A stretch of DNA of 18,576 nucleotides. It comes from Spirochaetaceae bacterium (lineage in GTDB: Bacteria > Spirochaetota > Spirochaetia > PWKH01). Below the pieces are notes generated by a model, which ran no database searches, was not told where the DNA came from, and saw only the letters and a list, made by a program, of their open reading frames with translations. The stretch covers positions 1-18,576 of the forward strand of contig PWNW01000347.1 of the NCBI GenBank assembly GCA_003557605.1. Reading direction: 5' to 3'. Positions 1 through 6,533 of this stretch are shown piece after piece; the first letter of the stretch is position 1; every line of letters starts with the position of its first letter. The position numbers and the translations under genes were made by a program.

Positions 1-62
1 AATGTAAAGAAAGATTGCACAAGGTTAAAAGCAAGAACAACAACTTTAATAGAAAGGAGGAT

Positions 63-113
63 GGCACATTCTTCCACGGGGCAAGCCACCGTGGTTTCCT
101 GTGCCTAATTTTT
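63..113 (+). terminator. Leader hairpin with T-run upstream of murA (terminator or attenuator)
   Basis: Two nested stems are visible. The outer stem pairs GGCACA (63-68) with TGTGCC (100-105). After a 5x5 internal loop, the inner stem pairs CCACGG (74-79) with CCGTGG (89-94), and GG/CC can extend it around a CAAG loop with one bulged A. TAATTTTT follows at 106-113. This is the layout of an intrinsic terminator. It could end an upstream gene outside the window. Only 24 bases separate the T-run from the murA start, too few for a separate promoter, so if murA is read from the left the hairpin lies in its mRNA and could act as an attenuator. Confidence 0.5.
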
Positions 114-124
114 ATGACGGCACC

Positions 125-130
125 AGGAGG
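125..130 (+). promoter_or_regulatory. Ribosome binding site deciding the murA start
   Basis: A perfect AGGAGG lies seven bases before the ATG at 138. It selects this start over the longer open frame beginning with TTG at 15 and over the ATG at 114. Confidence 0.85.
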
Positions 131-137
131 AATCTCC

Positions 138-1415
138 ATGGATAGGTACCTGATTAAGGGAGGAAAACGGCTTTACGGAACCGTTGAGGCAGGAGGCAAC
201 AAAAACTCAGCACTTCCCTGCATTGCCGCATCCATGCTTACTGATGAACCTGTGGTGCTTCACCGTGTGCCGGAAATTGAGGATGTATCAGTGATGTTCC
301 AACTGGTTCGCTGCCTGGGATCAGCAGTGGAGCGTATTGGTCCGGGGAGCTGGAGAATCTGCAGGAGTACAGTCGGAACGTATATCGAGAAACATCTTGC
401 AGACGCTATTCGTGCATCAATTCTACTTGCTGCACCAGTACTTGCACTGGAAAAATATGTGGAGCTGCCTCCTCCTGGAGGGGATGTCATCGGGCACAGA
501 AGACTTGATACGCATTTTCTGGTTTTTGAAGCCTTTGGAGGGAATGCGCAGATTCTTGACTCGGGAAACATTGCCGTGGAAATGAAAAACCATCTCCCGT
601 CAGATGTGTTTTTAGACGAGGCATCGGTTACCGCGACGGAGAATGCGCTTATGCTTGCAGCATCCGCCGAAGGAAGAAGCGTTATCAGGAATGCAGCAGC
701 GGAACCTCATGTACAGGACCTCTGCATGATGCTAACAGAAATGGGGGCAGATATTTCCGGTATCGGGTCGAACCTGCTTATTGTTGACGGCTGCAAAAAG
801 CTGAGGGGCTGTGAGTTCACCCTTGGGGCCGATTATATGGAAGTAGGTTCCTTTATAGGGCTTACAGCGTCAACCGGCGGAACAGTAACGGTGTCTGGAA
901 CAGACAGAACTCATTTACGGATACTCAGGCAGGGATTCAGAAAACTTGAAATTGACTGGACGGAATCTGAAAGCAGCATAACCGTAACGTGTGAAAACCC
1001 GCGCAGCACAGTTCCAGGAATTGGCGGGCATATACCGAAGATAGATGATGCCCCCTGGCCGGGATTTCCTTCTGATTTGTTAAGTATCGCAGCAGTTGCA
1101 GCTACCCAGACAGAAGGAACGGTGCTGATCCATGAGAAGATGTTTGAGTCAAGGCTGTTTTTTATGGATACACTTATCCGTATGGGTGCCAGGATCATTC
1201 TCTGCGATCCTCACCGTGCTGTAGTATCGGGCCCCTGCAGGCTTCATGGACAGGTTATGACCTCTCCTGACGTACGGGCAGGTATGGCTCTCGTCATTGC
1301 TGCGCTTGCCGCTGAAGGAGAAAGTGAGATTCAGAATATCTATCAGATAGAACGTGGATACGAGTCTCTTTGTGAAAAACTCAGACAGCTTGAAGCCGAT
1401 ATAGAGCGTATCTAA
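138..1415 (+). CDS. murA: UDP-N-acetylglucosamine 1-carboxyvinyltransferase (MurA), Asp-type active site
   Basis: Cytoplasmic enzyme of the first committed step of peptidoglycan synthesis; it transfers enolpyruvate from PEP to UDP-GlcNAc. The 425-residue length is normal for MurA. Family features seen: the early Asn21-Lys22 pair, the PPGGDVIG loop (residues 112-119) followed by Arg121/Arg122, TENALMLAA near 168, the PWPGFPSD segment ending at Asp313, and Arg380 in SPDVRAGMAL. The loop residue that is Cys115 in E. coli is Asp116 here. The same exchange is known in naturally fosfomycin-insensitive MurA proteins such as those of Mycobacterium and Chlamydia. The frame is open back to base 15, but the ATG at 138 is preceded by AGGAGG (125-130) at ideal spacing and begins the conserved MDRYLIKGG start. 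AroA is the related alternative, but the residues fit MurA better. Confidence 0.95.
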   Translation: MDRYLIKGGKRLYGTVEAGGNKNSALPCIAASMLTDEPVVLHRVPEIEDVSVMFQLVRCLGSAVERIGPGSWRICRSTVGTYIEKHLADAIRASILLAAPVLALEKYVELPPPGGDVIGHRRLDTHFLVFEAFGGNAQILDSGNIAVEMKNHLPSDVFLDEASVTATENALMLAASAEGRSVIRNAAAEPHVQDLCMMLTEMGADISGIGSNLLIVDGCKKLRGCEFTLGADYMEVGSFIGLTASTGGTVTVSGTDRTHLRILRQGFRKLEIDWTESESSITVTCENPRSTVPGIGGHIPKIDDAPWPGFPSDLLSIAAVAATQTEGTVLIHEKMFESRLFFMDTLIRMGARIILCDPHRAVVSGPCRLHGQVMTSPDVRAGMALVIAALAAEGESEIQNIYQIERGYESLCEKLRQLEADIERI

Positions 1416-1430
1416 ACAGATGTTGCAGAA

Positions 1431-1474
1431 ACTTATCAACAAGTTATCCACAACCTGTTCATAAGTCGTTTTTT
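1431..1474 (+). terminator. Possible intrinsic terminator of murA
   Basis: ACTTAT-C-AACA (1431-1441) can pair with TGTT-C-ATAAGT (1456-1466) with a single C:C mismatch, and CGTTTTTT follows immediately (1467-1474). It starts 15 bases after the murA stop. The stem is AT-rich and weak, and its arms coincide with DnaA-box-like sequences, so the pairing may be a by-product of two opposed boxes. Confidence 0.4.
1433..1464. promoter_or_regulatory. DnaA-box cluster, left group
   Basis: Three 9-mers resembling the DnaA box TTATNCACA: TTATCAACA (1433-1441), the perfect consensus TTATCCACA (1444-1452), and TGTTCATAA (1456-1464), the reverse complement of TTATGAACA. The first two are in the same orientation and start exactly 11 bases apart, about one helical turn. 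An AT-rich stretch follows to about 1645. Confidence 0.5.
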
Positions 1475-1643
1475 AACGGGTAATTCCAAAAAAATCATTC
1501 CTTTCCTGCACAGAGCAGCCGGAATACATTTAGAGGTTTTTATGTGTATACATTATATGCATTTATTTATGTCTACTTAACAGATGTAAAAAACATATCT
1601 CCAATGAAAAATTTTTAAAGCTCTACAGGAGAAACACTTCAAT

Positions 1644-1663
1644 ATATTCACAAGTTATCCACA
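1644..1663. promoter_or_regulatory. DnaA-box pair, right group
   Basis: ATATTCACA (1644-1652, one mismatch) and a second perfect TTATCCACA (1655-1663) again start 11 bases apart in the same orientation. The pair overlaps the last codons of the winged-helix regulator, whose C-terminal Val-Asp-Asn-Leu is encoded by the box and adjoining bases. Together with the left group it brackets about 180 bases of AT-rich DNA, the layout expected of a replication origin or a DnaA-titrating site. Confidence 0.45.
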
Positions 1664-2301
1664 GGCTTTTTCTCTATCCGGTAACCCTTTCCCCGGACGC
1701 ACATAATAGGATCAAAGTCCATCTCTTCAGAAATCCCCATGACAAATTTCAGCTTTTTCCTCAGCTGAGAAATGTATACATCAACGATTCTTGAATTTGG
1801 GTCAACCTTGATTCCAATGTACTGAGCTATTGATTCTCTTGAATAGAGAGATCCAGGAGAATTTGAAAACATGCGCATCAGCTTGAACTGAATATGGGAG
1901 ATCGGCTCTGTTTTGCACATTCCGCTAACCAACCGCTGGCTGAAACTGACCTTATCAATCCCGAAATGAATGGATGAGCTGCTGATATTTCTAAAAATTC
2001 GGAATATCAGCTCATGTTTATTCATCGGCAGAGCAACAGCATCACAGAATCCGGACATGACGGAACTGGTAAACACGTTTGGGCTGTTTCCGAATACAAT
2101 GCAGGGGGCTAGACCGTTATCCAGTATGTCAGCAAAGCAGGGATATATACTGAAATCAACAATATAGAGATCAGTTTCAAGATTGTCCATTGGCTGCTCT
2201 GTTTGAACCACTTTCAGTTCCGGGTATTCCGCGTTCAGCTCATAAAGAAAACCGCTGATATGATCAATATCCCCTATCCAGTTGATTGTCTTTTCTTCCA
2301 T
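1648..2301 (-). CDS. Atypical response-regulator-like protein with OmpR/PhoB winged helix
   Basis: Predicted cytoplasmic DNA-binding regulator of 217 residues. Residues 1-105 look like a degenerate receiver: DLYIVDFSIYP places Asp49 at the usual phosphorylation position, but the conserved switch Lys is Leu91 in ALPMNKHEL and the N-terminal acidic pair is poorly kept. Residues about 133-210 form an OmpR-type winged helix: QFKLMRMF, SRESIAQYIG, the recognition helix RIVDVYISQLRKKL and the wing CVRGKGYRI. The ATG at 2301 is preferred because AGGAGA (2308-2313) lies six bases before it. The ATG at 2316 overlaps the previous stop as TAATG, but only a weak AAGG precedes it. The gene is translationally linked to the sigma-54 activator upstream, which lacks its own DNA-binding domain, so the two probably act together. 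No histidine kinase gene is nearby. Targets unknown. Confidence 0.8.
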   Translation of the reverse strand: MEEKTINWIGDIDHISGFLYELNAEYPELKVVQTEQPMDNLETDLYIVDFSIYPCFADILDNGLAPCIVFGNSPNVFTSSVMSGFCDAVALPMNKHELIFRIFRNISSSSIHFGIDKVSFSQRLVSGMCKTEPISHIQFKLMRMFSNSPGSLYSRESIAQYIGIKVDPNSRIVDVYISQLRKKLKFVMGISEEMDFDPIMCVRGKGYRIEKKPVDNL

Positions 2302-2307
2302 GTTCTT

Positions 2308-2313
2308 TCTCCT
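2308..2313 (-). promoter_or_regulatory. Ribosome binding site of the winged-helix regulator
   Basis: AGGAGA on the minus strand, six bases before the ATG at 2301, supports this start over the in-frame ATG at 2316. Confidence 0.7.
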
Positions 2314-2315
2314 CA

Positions 2316-3485
2316 TTAAACCTTATGATGCATAAAAAACTGTGACATAGTCTTACGTATTATCTTTGCAGACACGAAGTTCTTCTCTGACTGTTCGGCG
2401 CAGAAGCGGATGCACGTGCGGACCACAACTGTTCGCAGCTCCCGGACATTGCCCGGCCAGTGATATTTCTGCAGCTCCTCAATGGCAGACGGGGTAAACC
2501 GTATTCCCGGGAATTCACGCAGAAAATGATTCACCAGCAAAGGAATGTCTTCAGTTCTATCCCGAAGAGGGGGTATGTGAATCTGAAGTGTGCTGATGCG
2601 GTGATACAAATCTGCTCTGAACAATCCCTCTGCAATGAGAGCTTCAAGGTTTCTGTTTGTCGCAGTTATTACTCGGGTATTCACTTGTACAGGGCGGGTG
2701 TCGCCTACCCTGCTGATGTGTTTTTCCTCTAGAACCCGAAGCAGTTTAGGCTGCAGATTCAGTGAAAGATCACCAATTTCATCCATAAACAGAGAACCGC
2801 TGCTGCAGGTGAGAAAATATCCTTTGTGATTTTGATCTGCACCGGTGAAAGCGCCTTTTACATGCCCAAACAGTTCGCTTTCTGCCAGTCCCTCGGACAA
2901 AGCTGAACAGTTGATGCAGCGGTATGGTGAATGCTTTCGTGAGAGCTCATGAATCATCTTTGCAGCAATTTCTTTTCCAGTTCCTGTTTCACCGATGATG
3001 AGAATATGTTCATTAGACCCTGCATAGGAGCAGATAAGGTCCTTAGCCTGCTGCAAGGCATTGCTTGCACCGATGAGCTGGGCAGAAAGGGTGTGAAGTA
3101 CTGGATTGGGCTCACTGACCGATGAGGCAGCTGTTCCTACCGTTCTGATCACCTTAAGTTTCAGCTGCATCTCATCCAGAGGAAGGGGTATGTAGTGAAC
3201 ATCATCAAGACAGGAAAGCTCCAGCGCGAAATCAAGGGGTTTCGGTTTTGATATAATAAACAGCGGAACTGGCGGGTCTTTACGGCTTCTAAATCGCTTC
3301 AGGGCTGTTTCAAGGGTTTCGTTCATGTGCTCCAAATACATCACAATGATGTCCGGATGAATATTGCTGCATACGTCTTCAGCTTCAGAAAGAGACTTTG
3401 CATTAATCTGTACACAGCGGGGTAGAGCATCGCGGAATACCAGCTGAACCAGAAGAGGCGTAGAAATCATAAGAATTTTGTTCAT
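2316..3485 (-). CDS. Sigma-54-dependent activator (AAA+ domain) lacking a helix-turn-helix
   Basis: Bacterial enhancer-binding-type ATPase that remodels sigma-54 RNA polymerase, 389 residues. Residues 1-117 are receiver-like but lack the phosphorylatable Asp (Tyr50 in PDIIVMYL) and the conserved Lys (Leu101 in YIPLPLDE). The AAA+ domain, about 137-365, is complete: Walker A GETGTGKE (165-172), GAFTGA sigma-54 contact loop (211-216), Walker B SLFMDEIGD (231-239), the sensor region RVITATNR and WPGNVREL (343-350). The chain ends about 40 residues after WPGNVREL, so the usual Fis-type HTH is missing; the overlapping downstream gene supplies a winged helix. The start at 3485 begins a typical receiver strand and has AGGA eight bases upstream. 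An ATG at 3506, seven codons earlier, is also possible. Signal and target promoters are not visible; I found no clear -24/-12 site in the window. Confidence 0.88.
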   Translation of the reverse strand: MNKILMISTPLLVQLVFRDALPRCVQINAKSLSEAEDVCSNIHPDIIVMYLEHMNETLETALKRFRSRKDPPVPLFIISKPKPLDFALELSCLDDVHYIPLPLDEMQLKLKVIRTVGTAASSVSEPNPVLHTLSAQLIGASNALQQAKDLICSYAGSNEHILIIGETGTGKEIAAKMIHELSRKHSPYRCINCSALSEGLAESELFGHVKGAFTGADQNHKGYFLTCSSGSLFMDEIGDLSLNLQPKLLRVLEEKHISRVGDTRPVQVNTRVITATNRNLEALIAEGLFRADLYHRISTLQIHIPPLRDRTEDIPLLVNHFLREFPGIRFTPSAIEELQKYHWPGNVRELRTVVVRTCIRFCAEQSEKNFVSAKIIRKTMSQFFMHHKV

Positions 3486-3510
3486 AGTTCTGTTCCTAAG
3501 CATCATTGGA

Positions 3511-3544
3511 ATTGTATTGTAATGATAATAGTATGAATTACAAT
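3511..3544 (-). promoter_or_regulatory. Promoter of the regulator pair, embedded in an inverted repeat
   Basis: On the minus strand TTGTAA (3543-3538) and TACAAT (3521-3516) are 16 bases apart, a plausible sigma-70 promoter. A second TACAAT overlaps at 3516-3511. The two hexamers lie in the arms of a perfect 8-bp inverted repeat, ATTGTAAT (3516-3523) and ATTACAAT (3537-3544), so a dimeric protein bound there would cover the promoter. Autoregulation by the encoded winged-helix protein is an attractive guess. Confidence 0.45.
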
Positions 3545-3669
3545 GGTGCGCAATCAGTAGTTTTGAGTATTTTTTGCAGTTTTTTTAAAAAAATTTTGTT
3601 TTGTGGGAAAAACTGAATGTCTTTTCTTCCGATATTACCTAGTATATCATACCGCATTTGATTATTCTA

Positions 3670-3698
3670 TTGATACCTGAGCTCTTATAGTTTACAAT
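3670..3698 (+). promoter_or_regulatory. Promoter of the SLBB export gene
   Basis: TTGATA (3670-3675) and TACAAT (3693-3698) are separated by exactly 17 bases. Transcription would begin around 3705, only a few bases before the ATG at 3708, implying a leaderless or nearly leaderless mRNA. No Shine-Dalgarno sequence is present. Confidence 0.6.
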
Positions 3699-3707
3699 CA
3701 TACCGTC

Positions 3708-6065
3708 ATGAAAAAGATACTGCTGCTTTTAACCTTTGCTGTTTTCTGGTGTAGTTGGGTTTCTGCTGATGAAATTTCAAGGCTTCTCCCTGCAGAAAAA
3801 CCTGAACAGGCTGCTGAGGAGATCAGAGAATCCCAGGTGTCCCAAAGACCGACGGAGCAAAAGACCGAATATGTGCCAAGTCCTATAGAACAGGTATATC
3901 AGGACATTGGTATTGATTCGTCCAAGGGCCTTCGTCAGTTCGGATATGAACTGTTCGGCGCATGGAGCCCTGCAGGCATTGGGCCCATAGACAGAAACTA
4001 CGTCATTGGTCCTGGAGATACCCTGAGGGTGTATATCTGGGGAGATCCTGTTGAATTCGGTGAGCTGCAAAGCATCTATGAAGTTGCTGTTGCAGAGGAC
4101 GGCAGGCTCTTCTTCCCTCCCCTGGGAAGACTTTCAGTATGGGGAAGCACTATTGGGAGAGTGACCGAGGTTGTCACCGACCAGCTGAAGCGGAGATTTC
4201 GAAATTTTCAGGTGGACATCGTACCGGCTGAGGTGAGGCAGATCCCTGTCTTTGTCAGCGGATTTGTAAGAAACCCTGGAGTTGTTACTGCTACCAGTCT
4301 CTGGAATGTTCTTGACATCCTCAGTGAAGCTGGAGGAGTTTCCCGTGAAGGATCCCTGCGTGATATCAGGATCATGCGGAGAGACGGATCAATTGTTAAG
4401 GCAGATCTCTATGATATTTTTATTTTCGGCAGAGGGCAGCTTCCAGTCACTCAGGAGGGAGATGTAATCATTGTCCCACCGGTTGGAACGGTTGCCGCCA
4501 GCGGCGGTGAAGTTGTCCGTCCCGGGATTTATGAGCTGGCTGACGGCGAAACAATTGAGGACCTGCTGCTTTTTTCGGGAGGTGTCAGTCTCAGCGGGTC
4601 ACGGGAAAAGGGCACCCTGCTTCGTCGCACAGGAGATGGATACAGCGTATCTGAAGGGAGTATTTTGAGCCAGGACTTTCTTGGAACTCAAATGCACAAC
4701 GGTGATCTTCTGCTGTTTTCTGCTGGAAGGTCCGCCAGGGCAGATTTGGTTTCCGTGAAAGGGCATGTGCTGTTTCCCGGAGTGTATTCTCTTCAGTCAA
4801 CTCAGTTTCTTTCTGAACTGCTGGAAAAAGCCCGGATACGTCCCGACACGGACCTTGAATTCGGTACTATTGTCAGAATGTTTCCAGAAAGCGAAGACCA
4901 GGCTCATATTGTGTTTAAGCCCTCAGAGGTTCTTGATCCTGACAGCGGAAAGGATATTCGGCTGAACTTCATGGATTATGTTGAGCTCTACCGAAAGGAA
5001 GTAACCTTGCCGAAAGCGCCGATTCAGGTTTTCGGTGATATTCCAGGAGGTATTACTGCTTTTCGGGAGGGAATCTCTCTTCTCGATGTTTTGGCAAACA
5101 GAAATGTAACCAACCCCTCGGTTTTTCAGGCAAGAATCATCCGTGATGGCGATACCTTCGATATCATACTGCTGAGGGACCTGCTGGTTAGAGCTGACAT
5201 GACAAAAAACATCAAACTTAAGCCCGGCGATAAAGTAGTAGTAGTGAGAAATGAAGCGGCTGCATATGATGACGGCAGCATTAAAATACTGGGATCAGTT
5301 GCTCAGCCTGGGGTGTTTCAAATAACTCCCGGAATGCGGCTTTCCGATGCCCTGGAGAAGGCAGGAGGTTTTGGTGACCTTGCGTACTCCCAAGGTATGG
5401 TCATAATCCGTGAATCGGTGAGAAAGGAACAGACCCTGCAGTTTCAGCGTTCAGCAGCTCAGCTTGAGCGGCAGATTGACCAGCTTTCAGAAGCAATTGC
5501 TGTTAAGTCTATAAGTGCTGATCTCAAGGTTTCTCTTCAGAATCAGATTCTGCAGCAGAGGACGATCCTTGATCTTGCTTATGAGATTTCCGATGACATG
5601 TTCGGACGTATTGCCCTCGGTATCGGAACGATTGATGATCCAGCCAAAATCAGGGGTACGGTTGATGATATTATCCTTGAGGACGGAGACAGTATTTTTG
5701 TGCCCAAAGTACCTGGGTATGTGAGTGTCATGGGAGATATTAACAGCGGACTAGCAGTCCCCTATGATCCGGACAGAACTGTCAGAAGCTATCTGAATGA
5801 TGTGGGATCCATAGATACACGAAACCATGTGATACTTATCGTCCGCATGAACGGCAAGATTATCAGGGGGGAAAAGACGTTCTTCGGCGGAACAACCCTT
5901 GCGAGAGAAACGCTGCAGCCGGGGGACATTGTTTTTGCTCAAAGGGAAATTAAGATTCCGTCAGGAATTTCTTTCAAGAACAGCCTGCTTGAGGTCATTG
6001 GAGCAGTGGGGAACATTTCCAGTTCGATACTTGTTACGTTGCAGCTAATAGATGCATTCAACTAA
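3708..6065 (+). CDS. Secreted multi-SLBB-domain polysaccharide export protein
   Basis: Wza/KpsD-like export protein, 785 residues, about twice the length of ordinary Wza. A signal peptide covers residues 1-20 (KK, hydrophobic core, VSA before Asp21); there is no lipobox. A polysaccharide-export domain begins at YVIGPGDTLRVYIWGD (98-112). SLBB-type beta-grasp repeats follow at about 180-225 (VFVSGFVRNPGVV), 263-305, 348-385 (VSVKGHVLFPGVY), 438-490 (IQVFGDIPGGI), 525-570 (IKILGSVAQPGVF) and 672-710 (VSVMGDINSGL). A Gln/Glu-rich segment that could form a coiled coil lies at 580-625, and the C-terminus (755-785) is hydrophobic. It probably acts in the periplasm or outer membrane in exporting an exopolysaccharide. 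No glycosyltransferase, Wzc or flippase gene is nearby. It is divergent from the regulator pair, which might control it. Confidence 0.8.
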   Translation: MKKILLLLTFAVFWCSWVSADEISRLLPAEKPEQAAEEIRESQVSQRPTEQKTEYVPSPIEQVYQDIGIDSSKGLRQFGYELFGAWSPAGIGPIDRNYVIGPGDTLRVYIWGDPVEFGELQSIYEVAVAEDGRLFFPPLGRLSVWGSTIGRVTEVVTDQLKRRFRNFQVDIVPAEVRQIPVFVSGFVRNPGVVTATSLWNVLDILSEAGGVSREGSLRDIRIMRRDGSIVKADLYDIFIFGRGQLPVTQEGDVIIVPPVGTVAASGGEVVRPGIYELADGETIEDLLLFSGGVSLSGSREKGTLLRRTGDGYSVSEGSILSQDFLGTQMHNGDLLLFSAGRSARADLVSVKGHVLFPGVYSLQSTQFLSELLEKARIRPDTDLEFGTIVRMFPESEDQAHIVFKPSEVLDPDSGKDIRLNFMDYVELYRKEVTLPKAPIQVFGDIPGGITAFREGISLLDVLANRNVTNPSVFQARIIRDGDTFDIILLRDLLVRADMTKNIKLKPGDKVVVVRNEAAAYDDGSIKILGSVAQPGVFQITPGMRLSDALEKAGGFGDLAYSQGMVIIRESVRKEQTLQFQRSAAQLERQIDQLSEAIAVKSISADLKVSLQNQILQQRTILDLAYEISDDMFGRIALGIGTIDDPAKIRGTVDDIILEDGDSIFVPKVPGYVSVMGDINSGLAVPYDPDRTVRSYLNDVGSIDTRNHVILIVRMNGKIIRGEKTFFGGTTLARETLQPGDIVFAQREIKIPSGISFKNSLLEVIGAVGNISSSILVTLQLIDAFN

Positions 6066-6081
6066 TCACGTAACTGACAGG

Positions 6082-6115
6082 AAAAAGAGAAATCGGCCGG
6101 CAGGGATGCCGGCCG
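6082..6115 (-). terminator. Intrinsic terminator of the ctpA-yjbQ operon
   Basis: A perfect 9-bp stem, CGGCCGGCA (6094-6102) with TGCCGGCCG (6107-6115), closes a GGGA loop. Read on the minus strand it is followed by ATTTCTCTTTTTC (6093-6081), a good U-tract. It begins 8 bases after the yjbQ stop. On the plus strand no T-run follows, so termination of the SLBB gene there would be weaker. Confidence 0.8.
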
Positions 6116-6122
6116 CATGTTG

Positions 6123-6521
6123 CTACTGTTCCTTTACCTGAATAATGACTCTTCTTGTTCGGGGGCCGTCAAATTCAAACAAGTAAATGCCTTGCCATTG
6201 TCCGATCGCCATTTCTCCTTTCACGATGGGAATCATCACGGTAAATCCCGTCATAACCGACTTAATATGCGCAGCGGAGTTTCCCTCCAGATGAGCATAT
6301 CCGTCATCAAGGGGAACAATTTTGTTCATCTCCTTGATGATGTCGCTTTTAACATCAGGGTCGGCATTTTCATTTAACGTAATTCCGCAGGTCGTATGGG
6401 GCACAAACACCATGCAGTACCCCTCATCGACATTTGCTTCGTGGACGATGCTTCTGACCTGTGTTGTGATCTCCGCCATTTCCACATGCTTTTTCGTTTC
6501 AATACCGATTTGCCTTGTCAT
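6123..6521 (-). CDS. yjbQ: YjbQ family (UPF0047) protein
   Basis: Small cytoplasmic protein of 132 residues, the usual size for the family. It shows the family signature in order: VPHTTCGITLNENADPD (about 41-57), the HLEGNSAAHIKS motif with the second conserved His cluster, and GQWQGIYLFEFDGPR near the C-terminus. Family members have been reported to have weak thiamine-phosphate synthase activity, but the physiological role is unsettled, and no thiamine gene lies nearby. The start at 6521 has AAGGAG on the minus strand a few bases upstream and lies 12 bases after the ctpA stop, so it is the second gene of that operon. The hairpin terminator follows directly. Confidence 0.9.
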   Translation of the reverse strand: MTRQIGIETKKHVEMAEITTQVRSIVHEANVDEGYCMVFVPHTTCGITLNENADPDVKSDIIKEMNKIVPLDDGYAHLEGNSAAHIKSVMTGFTVMIPIVKGEMAIGQWQGIYLFEFDGPRTRRVIIQVKEQ

Positions 6522-6533
6522 GACAGCTCTCCT

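Noticed and set aside
61..108. A 15-codon open frame preceded by AAAGGAGG, possible leader peptide of murA.
   Set aside because: The SD-like sequence touches the ATG with no spacing, so initiation is unlikely; the frame simply spans the hairpin.
15..137. N-terminal extension of MurA by 41 residues from a TTG at 15.
   Set aside because: It crosses the hairpin and T-run, has no family similarity, and the ATG at 138 has a perfect AGGAGG.
1600..1647. CTC/GAG mini-hairpin followed by AAAAATTTTT as a terminator for the regulator pair on the minus strand.
   Set aside because: A 3-bp stem is too weak to support a terminator call.
3545..3605. GGTGCGC...TTTTTTGCAG before the SLBB gene as a sigma-54 -24/-12 promoter.
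   Set aside because: The GG and GC elements are not spaced as in TGGCAC-N5-TTGC, while a 17-spaced sigma-70-type promoter exists at 3670-3698.
4282..4668. Plus-strand open frames of 60-70 codons inside the SLBB gene.
   Set aside because: They are out-of-frame shadows of a clear coding sequence, without ribosome binding sites or recognisable features.
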